Shown here: in pieces, positions 33,392 through 40,905 of the stretch
Layout of the letters: each line of letters opens with the position of its first letter
How positions within the stretch are numbered: the stretch's first letter is position 1
Source of the DNA: an uncultured Bacilli bacterium
GTDB taxonomy: Bacteria; Bacillota_I; Bacilli_A; RF39; UBA660
Direction of reading: 5' to 3'
DNA: 40,905 nucleotides
NCBI GenBank assembly: GCA_910579455.1
Contig: CAJTUT010000007.1
Location: forward strand, 7,264-48,168
Position numbers and translations under genes: made by a program
Notes under the pieces: generated by a model
Seen by the model: the letters and a program-made list of their open reading frames with translations, nothing else
What the model was told of the DNA's origin: nothing
The model's database searches: none

Positions 33392-35527
33392 ATGAAACTT
33401 AAGTTTACCGCAGATTCGGAAGATGTAATAATATTTATAATATTTGCAGTCTTCTTGTTATATGTAATATCAATCGGTGTTGTAAATTTAGCATCTTTAG
33501 CAGACAATGGGTATTTATCGGGATTAAATCCTTTTCCTGCTTTTTCTACTGATCATATTACAGCAACTTTAGTATTTTATTTATTAGCACTATTTGGATT
33601 AATTATTAGTGTGAGTTCGAGATTTTTTGAAATGGAAAAGGGAATAGGATTTAGTACTGAGAAAAAAAATAAAGGATATAGTCGTTGGGCTAAGGAAAAA
33701 GAGATGAAAGAAGAACTTGCTATGGTAACGCCGATACAGAAGAAATCAAAAGTAGCGGGAGTTCCTATTATCTTAAAGGATAATGAGTCTTGGATTGATG
33801 ATAGTGAATACCATACTTTAGTGATTGGTGCTACGGGTAGTGGTAAGACTCAAACGGTTATTAAACCTACAGTTAAGATTTTAGCTAAAAAGGGAGAGAG
33901 TATGATCATCACTGATCCTAAAGGCGAAATTTATGAAAATACTGCTGAAATGCTAAAGGCAAAGGGATATCAAATTTTGCTTCTTAACTTTCGTGATCCT
34001 CAAAATGGAAATGCTTGGAATCCTATGTCTTTGCCTTATCAGATTTATAAAAGTGGTAAGCAGGATAAGGCCATTGAGTTACTAGATGATTTAGCACTTA
34101 ACATTTTATATGATGAATCGAACGCAAACGCAGATCCATTTTGGGAAAAAACATCAGCTGATTATTTCTCTGGGCTTGCTTTAGGATTATTTGAGGATGC
34201 TAAAAATGAAGAGATTAATATTAATAGTATTAACTTAATGAGTACTGTTGGGGAAGATAAATTTGGTGGTTCTACTTATATTAAAGAATATTTTGGTATG
34301 AAAGATCCAGCTAGTGCAGCGGCTATTAATGCGTTTGGAACTGTAACAGCACCAAGTGAAACTAAGGGATCTATTCTATCCGTATTTAAACAGAAGGTCA
34401 AGTTATTTGCTTCTCGTGAAAATTTAAGTGAGATGTTGTCCTATAGTGATATTGACTTGTCTTCTATCGGAAAGCAAAAAACAGCAGTCTTTATTGTTAT
34501 TCAGGATGAAAAAAAGACTTATCATTCTTTAGTTACGATTCTTTTGAAACAAATCTATGAAACCTTGATTGATGTTGCCCAAAAATGTGATGGTAAACTT
34601 CCTATTAGAACGAATTTCCTATTAGACGAGTTTGCTAATATGCCACCTTTAAAAGATGTTACTACTATGATTACGGCGGCACGTTCAAGGCAAATTCGTT
34701 TTACCATGATTATTCAAAATTTTGCACAATTAAATAAAGTATATGGCAAAGAGGATGCAGAAACTATCAAGGGTAATTGTGGAAATATTATCTATTTAAT
34801 TAGTACAGAGCTTGCAGCACTAGAGGAAATTTCAAAAATGTGTGGAGAAGTCAAGAGTAAAAAGGATGATAAGACGGCATCTACTCCATTAGTAACAGTT
34901 TCTGATCTACAGCGTATGAAACAATTTGAAACGATAATATTGCGTATGCGAAAGCAACCCTTTAAAACTAAGATGACGCCTGATTTTAAAATAGATTGGG
35001 GAGAAAAATATCCACAAGCAAAATATCCCTATCGTAAAAAAATACCCGTTCATGTTTTTGATATTAAGGAGTTTGTTAAAACTGAAAAAAAGAAGAAGTT
35101 GTTAGAAATGATGAATTCTTCTGATGACCAAAAAGGATATTCACAGCCGTTCCCAACTCCATTTGGTGGGATTATGGGACCCGATCAAAGAAGAATTGCT
35201 AATCCTAGTAATCCTATATTTCCAAATAAAGAATTTAATCCTATTGGAACAAGTCCTAAGCAGGATAAAGATTCGGCAGAGTTAGATAATGGTTTTGATG
35301 TAGATGAGTTAGTAAAGAAGATTGATGCTAAAATTGCTGAGTTAGAAAAAGAGGAGCAAAGAAATAAAGAATTAGAAGAGAAGAAAAAGAAAGAATCTAA
35401 AGTTGAAGTTATGAGAGATAAGGATTCTAAAGATGCCTCTAAGGATGAAGTAGTTGTACAAAATATTGATTTAGAGGATGAAACAGATGACGATGAAGAA
35501 TTTTTCGATGATTTTTTTGATAATTAA
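33392..35527 (+). CDS. virD4: VirD4/TraG-type coupling ATPase
   Basis: The 711-residue protein has two N-terminal membrane helices (about 11-33 and 54-75), Walker A GATGSGKTQ (about 146-154), LIIT/IITDPKGEIYE, and a Walker B-like FLLDEFANMPPL followed by RQIRFTMIIQNFAQL, the hallmark pair of TraG/VirD4 (T4SS-DNA_transf) proteins. Coupling proteins select substrates and feed them to the channel. The last 200 residues are an added tail, Lys/Glu-rich coiled coil then highly acidic (ends in DDDEEFFDDFFDN), a likely substrate- or partner-binding region. No relaxase is encoded nearby, so the substrate may be protein rather than DNA. Confidence 0.92.
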   Translation: MKLKFTADSEDVIIFIIFAVFLLYVISIGVVNLASLADNGYLSGLNPFPAFSTDHITATLVFYLLALFGLIISVSSRFFEMEKGIGFSTEKKNKGYSRWAKEKEMKEELAMVTPIQKKSKVAGVPIILKDNESWIDDSEYHTLVIGATGSGKTQTVIKPTVKILAKKGESMIITDPKGEIYENTAEMLKAKGYQILLLNFRDPQNGNAWNPMSLPYQIYKSGKQDKAIELLDDLALNILYDESNANADPFWEKTSADYFSGLALGLFEDAKNEEININSINLMSTVGEDKFGGSTYIKEYFGMKDPASAAAINAFGTVTAPSETKGSILSVFKQKVKLFASRENLSEMLSYSDIDLSSIGKQKTAVFIVIQDEKKTYHSLVTILLKQIYETLIDVAQKCDGKLPIRTNFLLDEFANMPPLKDVTTMITAARSRQIRFTMIIQNFAQLNKVYGKEDAETIKGNCGNIIYLISTELAALEEISKMCGEVKSKKDDKTASTPLVTVSDLQRMKQFETIILRMRKQPFKTKMTPDFKIDWGEKYPQAKYPYRKKIPVHVFDIKEFVKTEKKKKLLEMMNSSDDQKGYSQPFPTPFGGIMGPDQRRIANPSNPIFPNKEFNPIGTSPKQDKDSAELDNGFDVDELVKKIDAKIAELEKEEQRNKELEEKKKKESKVEVMRDKDSKDASKDEVVVQNIDLEDETDDDEEFFDDFFDN

Positions 35528-35548
35528 TAGTTAGAAAGAGAGTTTAAT

Positions 35549-36850
35549 ATGGATAATAAAATAGGACCTAATAGTAATCGTTTTAAGGAGATTAATGAAG
35601 AAATTTCTGAAGATGAAAACAAGGAAGTAGAGTCAGAATATGAAGAGGAAGATTCAGATCCTGATAATCTTGCGGAAGAAATTAAAAAGGAAGAGAGATT
35701 AGCAAAAGATCAATTTAGATCAAGACTGGTTAAAATGATGGGAGTGATTATTATAGTTATTGTCATTATTGTTTTAATTGGATTTATTATTTCCTTAACT
35801 TCTAAGAAAAATTATACTTATGTAGAGGTAGAGGATATTATGAAAGAAGCTGCACAATCTTATTTTTCTGATCATAAAAAAAAGCTTCCAACTACGATCT
35901 CTCAGAGGGTTGAAATTCATGATAAAGTATTAGCAGAAGAAGAGTATATGAAAACATTAGATAAGTATTTGAATACAGAGTTATGTAGTGGAAAGGTGAT
36001 AGTACAAAAGTCTACTCAAAATTCTTATAGTTATACTTCTTACTTAGATTGCGGAAGTGATTATACTACTACTGAATTATATAAGAAAGTATTAGATAGG
36101 AAAAATATTGTCACAGAGGGTTACGGTCTTTATTCCCATAATGGTGGATATGTATATCGAGGCAGTGATGTTAATAATTATGTAAAGTTTGAAGATAAGG
36201 ATAATGTTTGGAGAATTCTAAAGATAAATTCTAATCATGAAATTACTTTAATTCAAGATGAAAAAAGCATTAATAGTTTTCCATGGGATAATCGTTATAA
36301 TAATTCCTTGGAGGATAATTCAGGAATTAATACTTATCAAAATAGTTTTATTAGTGTGATTGTTAACCGTCTTTATAATAATAAGATCAATGATGAAAGC
36401 GATAGTGATTATTTATATTATAATGAAGAACCCACTATATTTACAAAGGAAATTAGATCAAAGTTATTAAAGTTTCGATCTTGTGTGGGAAAAAGAAGTA
36501 GTACTGATACTAGTAAGGATGGGAGTCCAGAATGTTCTGAAATAATAGAAAGTAAAGTGGCATTACTACCTGTTTATGATTTTTTAAATGCGAGTTTAGA
36601 TCCTAATTGTAAAACTACAATGGCGCCAGATTGTCAAAATTATAATTATTTAACAAATGATGGAAATTATTGGTTGGCAAATGGTACGACAGAAGATAAT
36701 GCTAGAGTGTATTCTGTTAACTCACAAGGTTATATTGAGGATATTTATGCAAATGGTGAACAGGGAGTGAGATTAGTTATTCGTATTGGTAGTGATATGA
36801 TGGTTGAAAAGGGTAATGGTACCAAAAAGAGCCCTTATGTAATAAGATAA
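35549..36850 (+). CDS. Membrane-anchored pilin-like/DUF6273-type protein, third family member
   Basis: The 433-residue product has an acidic cytoplasmic segment (1-64), a membrane helix (about 65-88), a pilin-like block (YVEVEDIMKEAAQSYFSDHKKKLP, here given as its features: helix, KKLP turn, Cys, SYLDCGS) and a DUF6273-like domain (about 190-433: NYVKFEDKDNVWRIL, then DGNYWLANG, then GVRLVIRIGSD and a GNGTKKSPYVI tail). The order matches the products at 6685 and 13329 without the Ig domain, and sequence identity is low. It starts 22 bp after virD4 and ends at a terminator, so it closes the locus. Probably a surface component; function unknown. Confidence 0.55.
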   Translation: MDNKIGPNSNRFKEINEEISEDENKEVESEYEEEDSDPDNLAEEIKKEERLAKDQFRSRLVKMMGVIIIVIVIIVLIGFIISLTSKKNYTYVEVEDIMKEAAQSYFSDHKKKLPTTISQRVEIHDKVLAEEEYMKTLDKYLNTELCSGKVIVQKSTQNSYSYTSYLDCGSDYTTTELYKKVLDRKNIVTEGYGLYSHNGGYVYRGSDVNNYVKFEDKDNVWRILKINSNHEITLIQDEKSINSFPWDNRYNNSLEDNSGINTYQNSFISVIVNRLYNNKINDESDSDYLYYNEEPTIFTKEIRSKLLKFRSCVGKRSSTDTSKDGSPECSEIIESKVALLPVYDFLNASLDPNCKTTMAPDCQNYNYLTNDGNYWLANGTTEDNARVYSVNSQGYIEDIYANGEQGVRLVIRIGSDMMVEKGNGTKKSPYVIR

Positions 36851-36880
36851 GGAATCTATCCTTATTAGATTTCTTATCTT
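36844..36880 (+). terminator. Hairpin terminator at the 3' end of the secretion locus
   Basis: A 15-bp stem (36844-36858 with 36866-36880, one G-U pair) and a 7-nt loop. It begins inside the last codons of the preceding gene. The following sequence is AT-rich but has only short T runs, so efficiency is uncertain. Confidence 0.65.
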
Positions 36881-36907
36881 ATCATATATTACATTGAGGT
36901 GTAGTAT

Positions 36908-37207
36908 ATGATAAGGGAAATAGATACTTATCAATTGATTAAATTAATAGAAAAAGAACCTATTAATTTGATAGATATTAGAGATAACTATAAATTTTCT
37001 GAGGGAAGTATATTCTCCGCTAGGAGTATTCCTTCTAATTTTTTATTGACCAATCCAGATGATTATTTGGAAAGAGAAGAAACTTATTATATTTTTTGTA
37101 ATTATGGTACTACTAGTAAAAGAGTATGTGAAATTTTAGCAAAACGTGGATATCATGTAGTGAATATAATCGGAGGATATACTAGTTATTTAGAAGATAG
37201 TAAATAG
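36908..37207 (+). CDS. Single-domain rhodanese-like protein
   Basis: The 99-residue product has the rhodanese core: LIDIRDNYKFSEGSI near the start (usual D-x-R), SARSIPSN, then the active-site Cys in FCNYGTTSKRV (about residue 70) and a closing GYHVVNIIGGYTSYL. Such proteins carry sulfur as a Cys persulfide and act in sulfur transfer or detoxification. The gene has the ribosome binding site GAGGTG and its own terminator. It is not obviously linked to the secretion locus. Confidence 0.85.
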   Translation: MIREIDTYQLIKLIEKEPINLIDIRDNYKFSEGSIFSARSIPSNFLLTNPDDYLEREETYYIFCNYGTTSKRVCEILAKRGYHVVNIIGGYTSYLEDSK

Positions 37208-37224
37208 TTCATACTATCTTTTTT
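37192..37224 (+). terminator. Rho-independent terminator after the rhodanese gene
   Basis: AAGATAGT (37194-37201) pairs fully with ACTATCTT (37213-37220), extended by two weaker pairs at the base, followed by TTTTTT. The stop codon lies in the loop. Confidence 0.8.
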
Positions 37225-37594
37225 CAATAAAAAATATAGTAGCCTATTGTTACCTATTTATAAATTCTTAAATGTTGTTATAATCATTATTTATAAGTGT
37301 TTATAACATTTTTGTTTTGACTAGATGTTTACATATATCTTTACAATTTATTATATTTTCGTTTTCAAAGTGGTAAATAGGTATTAAATCGTGTATACAT
37401 GTAAAATAAATATGTTATATTTTGAAAGTGCTTGTCTTGATGTGTTTTACTAAAAAACCAGAAATAGAGTCCATATTAATCTTAAGGTTTTGTAAAAAAA
37501 CTATAAAAACTTAGAAATTATAACAGAATAAAAAATTAAACTAAATTCTTTTAAAAACAATACATTTATACTATAATAATAATAGGGTGATAGA
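37225..37594. other. Noncoding AT-rich gap with a 10-bp inverted repeat
   Basis: About 370 bp without a convincing gene. TACCTATTTA (37251-37260) recurs inverted as TAAATAGGTA (37374-37383). A TTGACT near 37316 has only poorly spaced -10 partners. TATAAT at 37572-37577 sits 18 bp before the ATG at 37595 and may be the -10 of the next gene, but its -35 region is poor. I see no riboswitch, tRNA or CRISPR pattern. It may hold regulatory sites or a decayed gene. Confidence 0.5.
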
Positions 37595-38164
37595 ATGGAT
37601 GTGCTAGATAATCTTGTAGATTACTTAACTTCATTATTGCAACAGGGAGGCCTGATTTGTGGAATTTTATTAATCTTATTAGAGTCTATTATTCCAGCAT
37701 TACCATTAGGTGTATTTGTTGCCTTAAATATTAATGCATTTGGACTTATTATTGGTATTGTAATATCATGGTTATCTACCTGTTTGGGATGTTATCTATC
37801 TTTTTTGTTATTCTCCTTTATATCTAAAAAGTTTATAAAAGATAAATTTAAAAATTCTAAATTAAAGAAGGTCATAAAAAAAATGAAGACAGTTGATTTT
37901 CCTAATTTAGTCGTAATTATCGCATTACCATTTACGCCTGCTTTTTTAGTTAATATCGCAGCAGGAATTGTGAGAATGAGTAAAAGGAAGTTCCTTCTAG
38001 CTTTATTGATAGGAAAAGTTTTCATGGTTACCTTTTGGGGATGTGTAGGGAAAAGTTTATTAGAAAGTATTACTGATATTAAGTCAATTATTATTGTTTC
38101 TTTATTAATATTAGCTTCTTATTTTATTTCGAAGTGGATTAATAAAAGGATGAGAATAGAGTAG
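37595..38164 (+). CDS. TVP38/TMEM64 (DedA/VTT-domain) membrane protein
   Basis: The 189-residue product is mostly membrane helix and has the VTT-domain marks: ESIIPALPLGVFVALN near the start (re-entrant loop with Glu and Pro), a GxxxSWxxTCxG-type segment, and FTPAFLVNIAAGIVRMSKRKFL (about residues 110-133) followed by a GK motif. These proteins flip or move lipids or ions; DedA relatives handle undecaprenyl phosphate. The family call is good and the substrate unknown. The ribosome binding site is AGGGTGA. It lies 10 bp before rmuC. Confidence 0.75.
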   Translation: MDVLDNLVDYLTSLLQQGGLICGILLILLESIIPALPLGVFVALNINAFGLIIGIVISWLSTCLGCYLSFLLFSFISKKFIKDKFKNSKLKKVIKKMKTVDFPNLVVIIALPFTPAFLVNIAAGIVRMSKRKFLLALLIGKVFMVTFWGCVGKSLLESITDIKSIIIVSLLILASYFISKWINKRMRIE

Positions 38165-38174
38165 GAGATTTTAT

Positions 38175-39251
38175 ATGTATTATATTATTATTGGATTATT
38201 AATTGTAAATTTATTTTTAACTATCTTTTCATTATTTAAAAATATTAATGAGTCTAATATTACAGAACGACTTGGGAAATTAGAGGTTAATGTGGTGAAG
38301 GAATTAGGAGATTTCAAAAATAGCTTATCTAAAAATATGAATGAAGATTTTACGAGGTTAAATGAGCAAGTTGAAAAAAGGCTTTTGGCTATTAACGAAA
38401 GAGTAAGTGAACGATTAGATCAAAATTTTGAGAAGACAAATAAAACTTTCGCCTCTGTCATTGAGCGATTAAGTAAAATTGATGAGGCTCAAAAAAAGAT
38501 CGAAAATCTATCAACAGATATTGTTTCCTTACAAAGTATTCTAACGGATAAGAAGAGTAGAGGAATTTTTGGAGAGGTTAATTTGAAGCATATCTTATCT
38601 AGTGTTTTTGGAGAAAAAAATGATTCTATTTATAGACTTCAATATACATTTAGTAATCACACTATTGCGGACTCTGTTTTATTTGCACCAGAGCCTCTTG
38701 GGACGATTGCTATTGACTCTAAATTTCCGCTTGAAAATTATCAGCTAATGGTTGATAAAAATCTTTCCGCAGTAGAGAGGGATAAATATGAGAAGTTATT
38801 TAAAATGGATGTAAAAAAACATATTGATGCTATTAGCTCTAAATATATTATTCCATCAGAAACAAGTGATCAGGCGATCATGTTTTTACCAGCTGAAGCG
38901 ATTTTTGCAGAGATTAATGCTTATCATTCTGATATTATTGAATATGCATATAAAAGACGGGTGTGGATTACATCTCCTACGACTTTGATTTCTACTTTAA
39001 CTGTTATTCAAATGCTATTAAAAAATATAGAAAGGGATAAATATAGTAGTATTATTCATCAGGAATTAAATAAACTTGGCTTAGAATTTTCAAGATATAA
39101 GGAGCGTTGGGATAAATTATCTAGAAGTATTCAGGCGGTTAATAGGGACGCTGAGAGTGTTTCTATTACAACAGAAAAAATTAGTAAAAAATTTGCATCA
39201 ATTAATCAAGTAGAAGTTAATACTTTAACTACTGAGAATCAAGAGAAGTAA
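38175..39251 (+). CDS. rmuC: DNA recombination protein RmuC
   Basis: The 358-residue protein has an N-terminal membrane helix (1-20), a long coiled coil (about 28-118) and the RmuC nuclease-like domain: SRGIFGEVNL, then ADSVLFAPEPLGTIAIDSKFPLENY (about 165-190, carrying the PD-(D/E)XK-type Asp and Lys), then SDQAIMFLPAEAIFAEI and RRVWITSPTTLI. RmuC limits inversions and rearrangements at short repeats and has been linked to phage defence. Length and all conserved blocks look normal. Confidence 0.93.
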   Translation: MYYIIIGLLIVNLFLTIFSLFKNINESNITERLGKLEVNVVKELGDFKNSLSKNMNEDFTRLNEQVEKRLLAINERVSERLDQNFEKTNKTFASVIERLSKIDEAQKKIENLSTDIVSLQSILTDKKSRGIFGEVNLKHILSSVFGEKNDSIYRLQYTFSNHTIADSVLFAPEPLGTIAIDSKFPLENYQLMVDKNLSAVERDKYEKLFKMDVKKHIDAISSKYIIPSETSDQAIMFLPAEAIFAEINAYHSDIIEYAYKRRVWITSPTTLISTLTVIQMLLKNIERDKYSSIIHQELNKLGLEFSRYKERWDKLSRSIQAVNRDAESVSITTEKISKKFASINQVEVNTLTTENQEK

Positions 39252-39266
39252 AATATATGGTTGAAT

Positions 39267-39300
39267 AAAAAATTTTAACTGGTGAGGTTAAATTTTTTTT
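39267..39300 (+). terminator. Probable terminator after rmuC
   Basis: TTTAAC pairs with GGTTAAA around TGGTGA, with one bulge in the A/T arms, followed by eight T. The stem is imperfect. Confidence 0.6.
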
Positions 39301-39303
39301 AGT

Positions 39304-39333
39304 TTGTATAACTTTTTAAATTATTTGTATACT
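39304..39333 (+). promoter_or_regulatory. Possible promoter for the small membrane protein and yjbA genes
   Basis: TTGTAT (39304-39309), 18 bp, TATACT (39328-39333); a TATAAT overlaps at 39333-39338. It follows directly after the terminator and precedes the ATG at 39373. Confidence 0.45.
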
Positions 39334-39372
39334 ATAATTAGATATTTCATAAATATAAGTAAGGAGATAAGA

Positions 39373-39618
39373 ATGATTACAAGAATTTTTTTCTTTTTAA
39401 TAGGTTTTATCTTAATGGTAATAGGATTCATGTATATGATGATATATATCAATTTACTTAGTTTTGGATATACTTATTTAGAGTATTTGATATATATTTT
39501 TACTCATTATGAATGTGTCATTGCGATACTAGGGTTTATCATAGTATTATTTAGTTTATTTGGAAAGGGGAAAACTCATGTTAAATGTGTACGACATCAT
39601 TTTAAATTTGTTAGATAG
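39373..39618 (+). CDS. Small two-helix membrane protein
   Basis: I start at ATG 39373 with AAGGAG 7 bp upstream; the frame is open from 39304 but without a site. The 81-residue product has two hydrophobic helices (about residues 3-27 and 45-63) and a basic tail. Its last 41 bp overlap the yjbA start, suggesting coupling. I do not recognise a family. Confidence 0.5.
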   Translation: MITRIFFFLIGFILMVIGFMYMMIYINLLSFGYTYLEYLIYIFTHYECVIAILGFIIVLFSLFGKGKTHVKCVRHHFKFVR

Positions 39619-40243
39619 TAATAGAATTTATGAGTCTTTTGAATGGAATCAGAAAGATAATATAGAACATATAAAAAAAATACCTATGGTAAGAGTAACT
39701 AGTAATTTTTTAAATGATATTATAACAAATAATATTATAGTAGGGAAAGATTATCTGAAAGAGATTTATAGAAAAACAGAAATTTATCATGATAATGGTG
39801 TTGGAGTTATCGATTATGCCTGTTTATTTACAGATAATTTTAAGGTAGTAGCTGTTGAGTTTAATAAAGAAGGAAAGTCTCTATTTAAAAGCTATTTATT
39901 AATTGATGAAGAAGAGGAAATATTAGAATTGAGCAATGAAATTCAATTAAGAAATTTAAATTATAAGGTAATTAAGAAAACATCTGAATCTCTTTTTTTA
40001 ACTAGAGAAGAAGAGTTTAGGAGGAATTACTTGTTAAGGGAAATTAGGTGTGCATATAAAAAGGGATTTTATGAAAAGATTAATTATTTGTATGAGGAGG
40101 TATTCCCTGTAGATAATAAGTCAATTGAAGAAAGGTATAAGATATTAATGGAGGATATTAAGACTAATTATTCTAAAGATCATAATAAGATATTTAAAAT
40201 ATTAAAATTAACTCATTCTAAAAAAAAGACTACTTCCAATTAG
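39578..40243 (+). CDS. YjbA-like (UPF0736/DUF3603) family protein
   Basis: I use ATG 39578 with GGAAAGGGG upstream. The 221-residue soluble protein follows the Bacillus YjbA pattern: VYDIILNLL, then SFEWNQKDNIEHIKKIPMVRV, then LKEIYRKTEIY, then IDYACLFTD and a KSLFKSYLLIDEEEE block. The neighbourhood supports it: yjbA lies beside trpS in Bacillus subtilis too. The function of the family is unknown. Its stop codon overlaps that of trpS, encoded on the other strand, within a shared hairpin. Confidence 0.7.
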   Translation: MLNVYDIILNLLDSNRIYESFEWNQKDNIEHIKKIPMVRVTSNFLNDIITNNIIVGKDYLKEIYRKTEIYHDNGVGVIDYACLFTDNFKVVAVEFNKEGKSLFKSYLLIDEEEEILELSNEIQLRNLNYKVIKKTSESLFLTREEEFRRNYLLREIRCAYKKGFYEKINYLYEEVFPVDNKSIEERYKILMEDIKTNYSKDHNKIFKILKLTHSKKKTTSN

Positions 40244-40249
40244 TAGTCT
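40227..40249. terminator. Bidirectional terminator between yjbA-like gene and trpS
   Basis: An 8-bp perfect stem (40227-40234 with 40242-40249) and 7-nt loop, with an A run on the left (a T run for the minus strand) and TATTTT on the right. Both stop codons lie inside the hairpin. Confidence 0.8.
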
Positions 40250-40905
40250 ATTTTCATAGCTTCTTTTATCTTTTTCATATTTTCTTTTGCTTTTTTTCTA
40301 GCCAATATTGTTCCTTCCTCTAGTATATTTTTAATTAACTGTGGATTTTCTTCATATTTTTTTCTTCTTTCCTTGATTGGTTTTAAGAACTGACATAAAT
40401 TATCAGTTAGTTCTTTTTTACATGCTACACAACCACGGCTACCATTTTTGCATTCTTCGCACACCGTCTTTAGCTCATCTTGTGGTGTTGTTAGCTTGTG
40501 ATAGTAGTAAACCATACAAATTTCAGGATTAGCAGGGTCATCTTTTTTTATTTTAGAAGGGTCTGTTACTGCTTTCATTACTTTATTGGAAATTGTTTCT
40601 TTATCATCTATTAAAAAGATTGCATTTCCTAAGCTTTTTCCCATCTTTTCGTTTCCATCTAAGCCTTTTAGTCTAGAAAAATTACTTAATTTTGGTTCTG
40701 GTTCTATTAAGGTATCTCCATAAATATGATTAAACTTTCTAACGATTTCACGGCACTGTTCTAATAGCGGTAATTGATCATCTCCAACTGGTACCACTTC
40801 TCCAGAAAATGCGGTAATGTCAGCTGCCTGAGAAACCGGATATCCTAAAAATCCATAAGTAATGCTTTCTCCATTGTTACCAAATAGCTCTTTTTTTTGG
40901 CTAAC
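40240..40905 (-). CDS. trpS: Tryptophanyl-tRNA synthetase, C-terminal part (5' end outside window)
   Basis: The minus-strand frame is open to the window edge and ends with TAA at 40240. About 221 residues are visible. They include GFLGYPVSQAADI, VPVGDDQLP, RLKGLDGNEKMGKSLGN (KMSKS-type loop read as KMGKS) and AVTDPSKIKKDDP, all typical of class I TrpRS. The N-terminal HIGH-type motif is beyond the window. It charges tRNA(Trp). It converges on the yjbA-like gene. Confidence 0.93.
   Translation of the reverse strand, partial: VSQKKELFGNNGESITYGFLGYPVSQAADITAFSGEVVPVGDDQLPLLEQCREIVRKFNHIYGDTLIEPEPKLSNFSRLKGLDGNEKMGKSLGNAIFLIDDKETISNKVMKAVTDPSKIKKDDPANPEICMVYYYHKLTTPQDELKTVCEECKNGSRGCVACKKELTDNLCQFLKPIKERRKKYEENPQLIKNILEEGTILARKKAKENMKKIKEAMKIDY

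Noticed and set aside
18830..35527. Integrative conjugative element
   Set aside because: No relaxase, integrase, excisionase or attachment repeats were seen, and the flanks are housekeeping genes.
1..40905. Mollicute genetic code (TGA as Trp)
   Set aside because: Trp is encoded by TGG throughout, and TGA serves as stop at 3290-3292 and 28765-28767.
1..40905. CRISPR arrays, tRNA or rRNA genes, IS elements
   Set aside because: I looked for short spaced repeats, tRNA-like arms and transposase motifs and saw none.

Overview
The window is AT-rich, with strong AGGAGG-type ribosome binding sites and canonical sigma-A promoters. TGG encodes Trp and TGA is used as a stop, so the standard bacterial code applies. 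The proteins (class B sortase, PrgI-like and TrbC/VirB2-like proteins, a YjbA-family protein beside trpS) point to a low-GC Gram-positive bacterium (Bacillota). A Bacilli-affiliated, cell-walled, possibly uncultivated host-associated lineage is my inference. Nothing here fixes the species.

Layout. Positions 1-3300 hold the end of an unknown gene and two overlapping paralogs: a PD-(D/E)XK nuclease-like protein and a shorter version without the catalytic residues. Positions 3320-6603 hold housekeeping-type genes: a U32-family RNA-modification protein, a membrane-anchored thioredoxin-fold protein and trmL. A consensus promoter at 6628 opens a one-strand locus of about 30 kb, ending near 36880. 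Its first part (6685-18818) encodes surface and exported proteins. There are two membrane-anchored Ig/DUF6273-type proteins whose first 1290 bp are nearly identical, two very large Cys-rich secreted paralogs, a DUF4352-like membrane protein and a class B sortase. Its second part (18830-24908) is a Tad/Flp-pilus-like set: CpaB, CpaF ATPase, TadB, TadC, a 56-residue Flp-like pilin with its own promoter, TadE-like proteins and a TadZ/CpaE-like protein. Its third part (24986-35527) is a type IV secretion set: two VirB2-like small membrane proteins, VirB6-like, PrgI/VirB3-like, a VirB4 split into two genes, a SpoIID plus C39-like wall hydrolase, and a VirD4/TraG coupling ATPase. A third DUF6273-type membrane protein closes the locus.

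After a terminator come a rhodanese, a noncoding AT-rich gap of about 370 bp, a TVP38/DedA-like membrane protein, rmuC, a small membrane protein, a yjbA homolog and, convergently, the C-terminal part of trpS.

Interpretation. The most interesting feature is the merger of Tad-pilus machinery and T4SS machinery in one apparent operon set. No relaxase, integrase or visible attachment site accompanies it, and ordinary chromosomal genes flank it. CpaF and VirB11 belong to one ATPase superfamily, so CpaF with TadB/TadC may fill the assembly-motor slot of a VirB4/VirD4 machine. The locus would then build a surface appendage or secretion machine rather than a conjugative element. The near-identical 5' halves and divergent 3' ends of the two Ig-like genes suggest ongoing recombination or gene conversion in a surface component.
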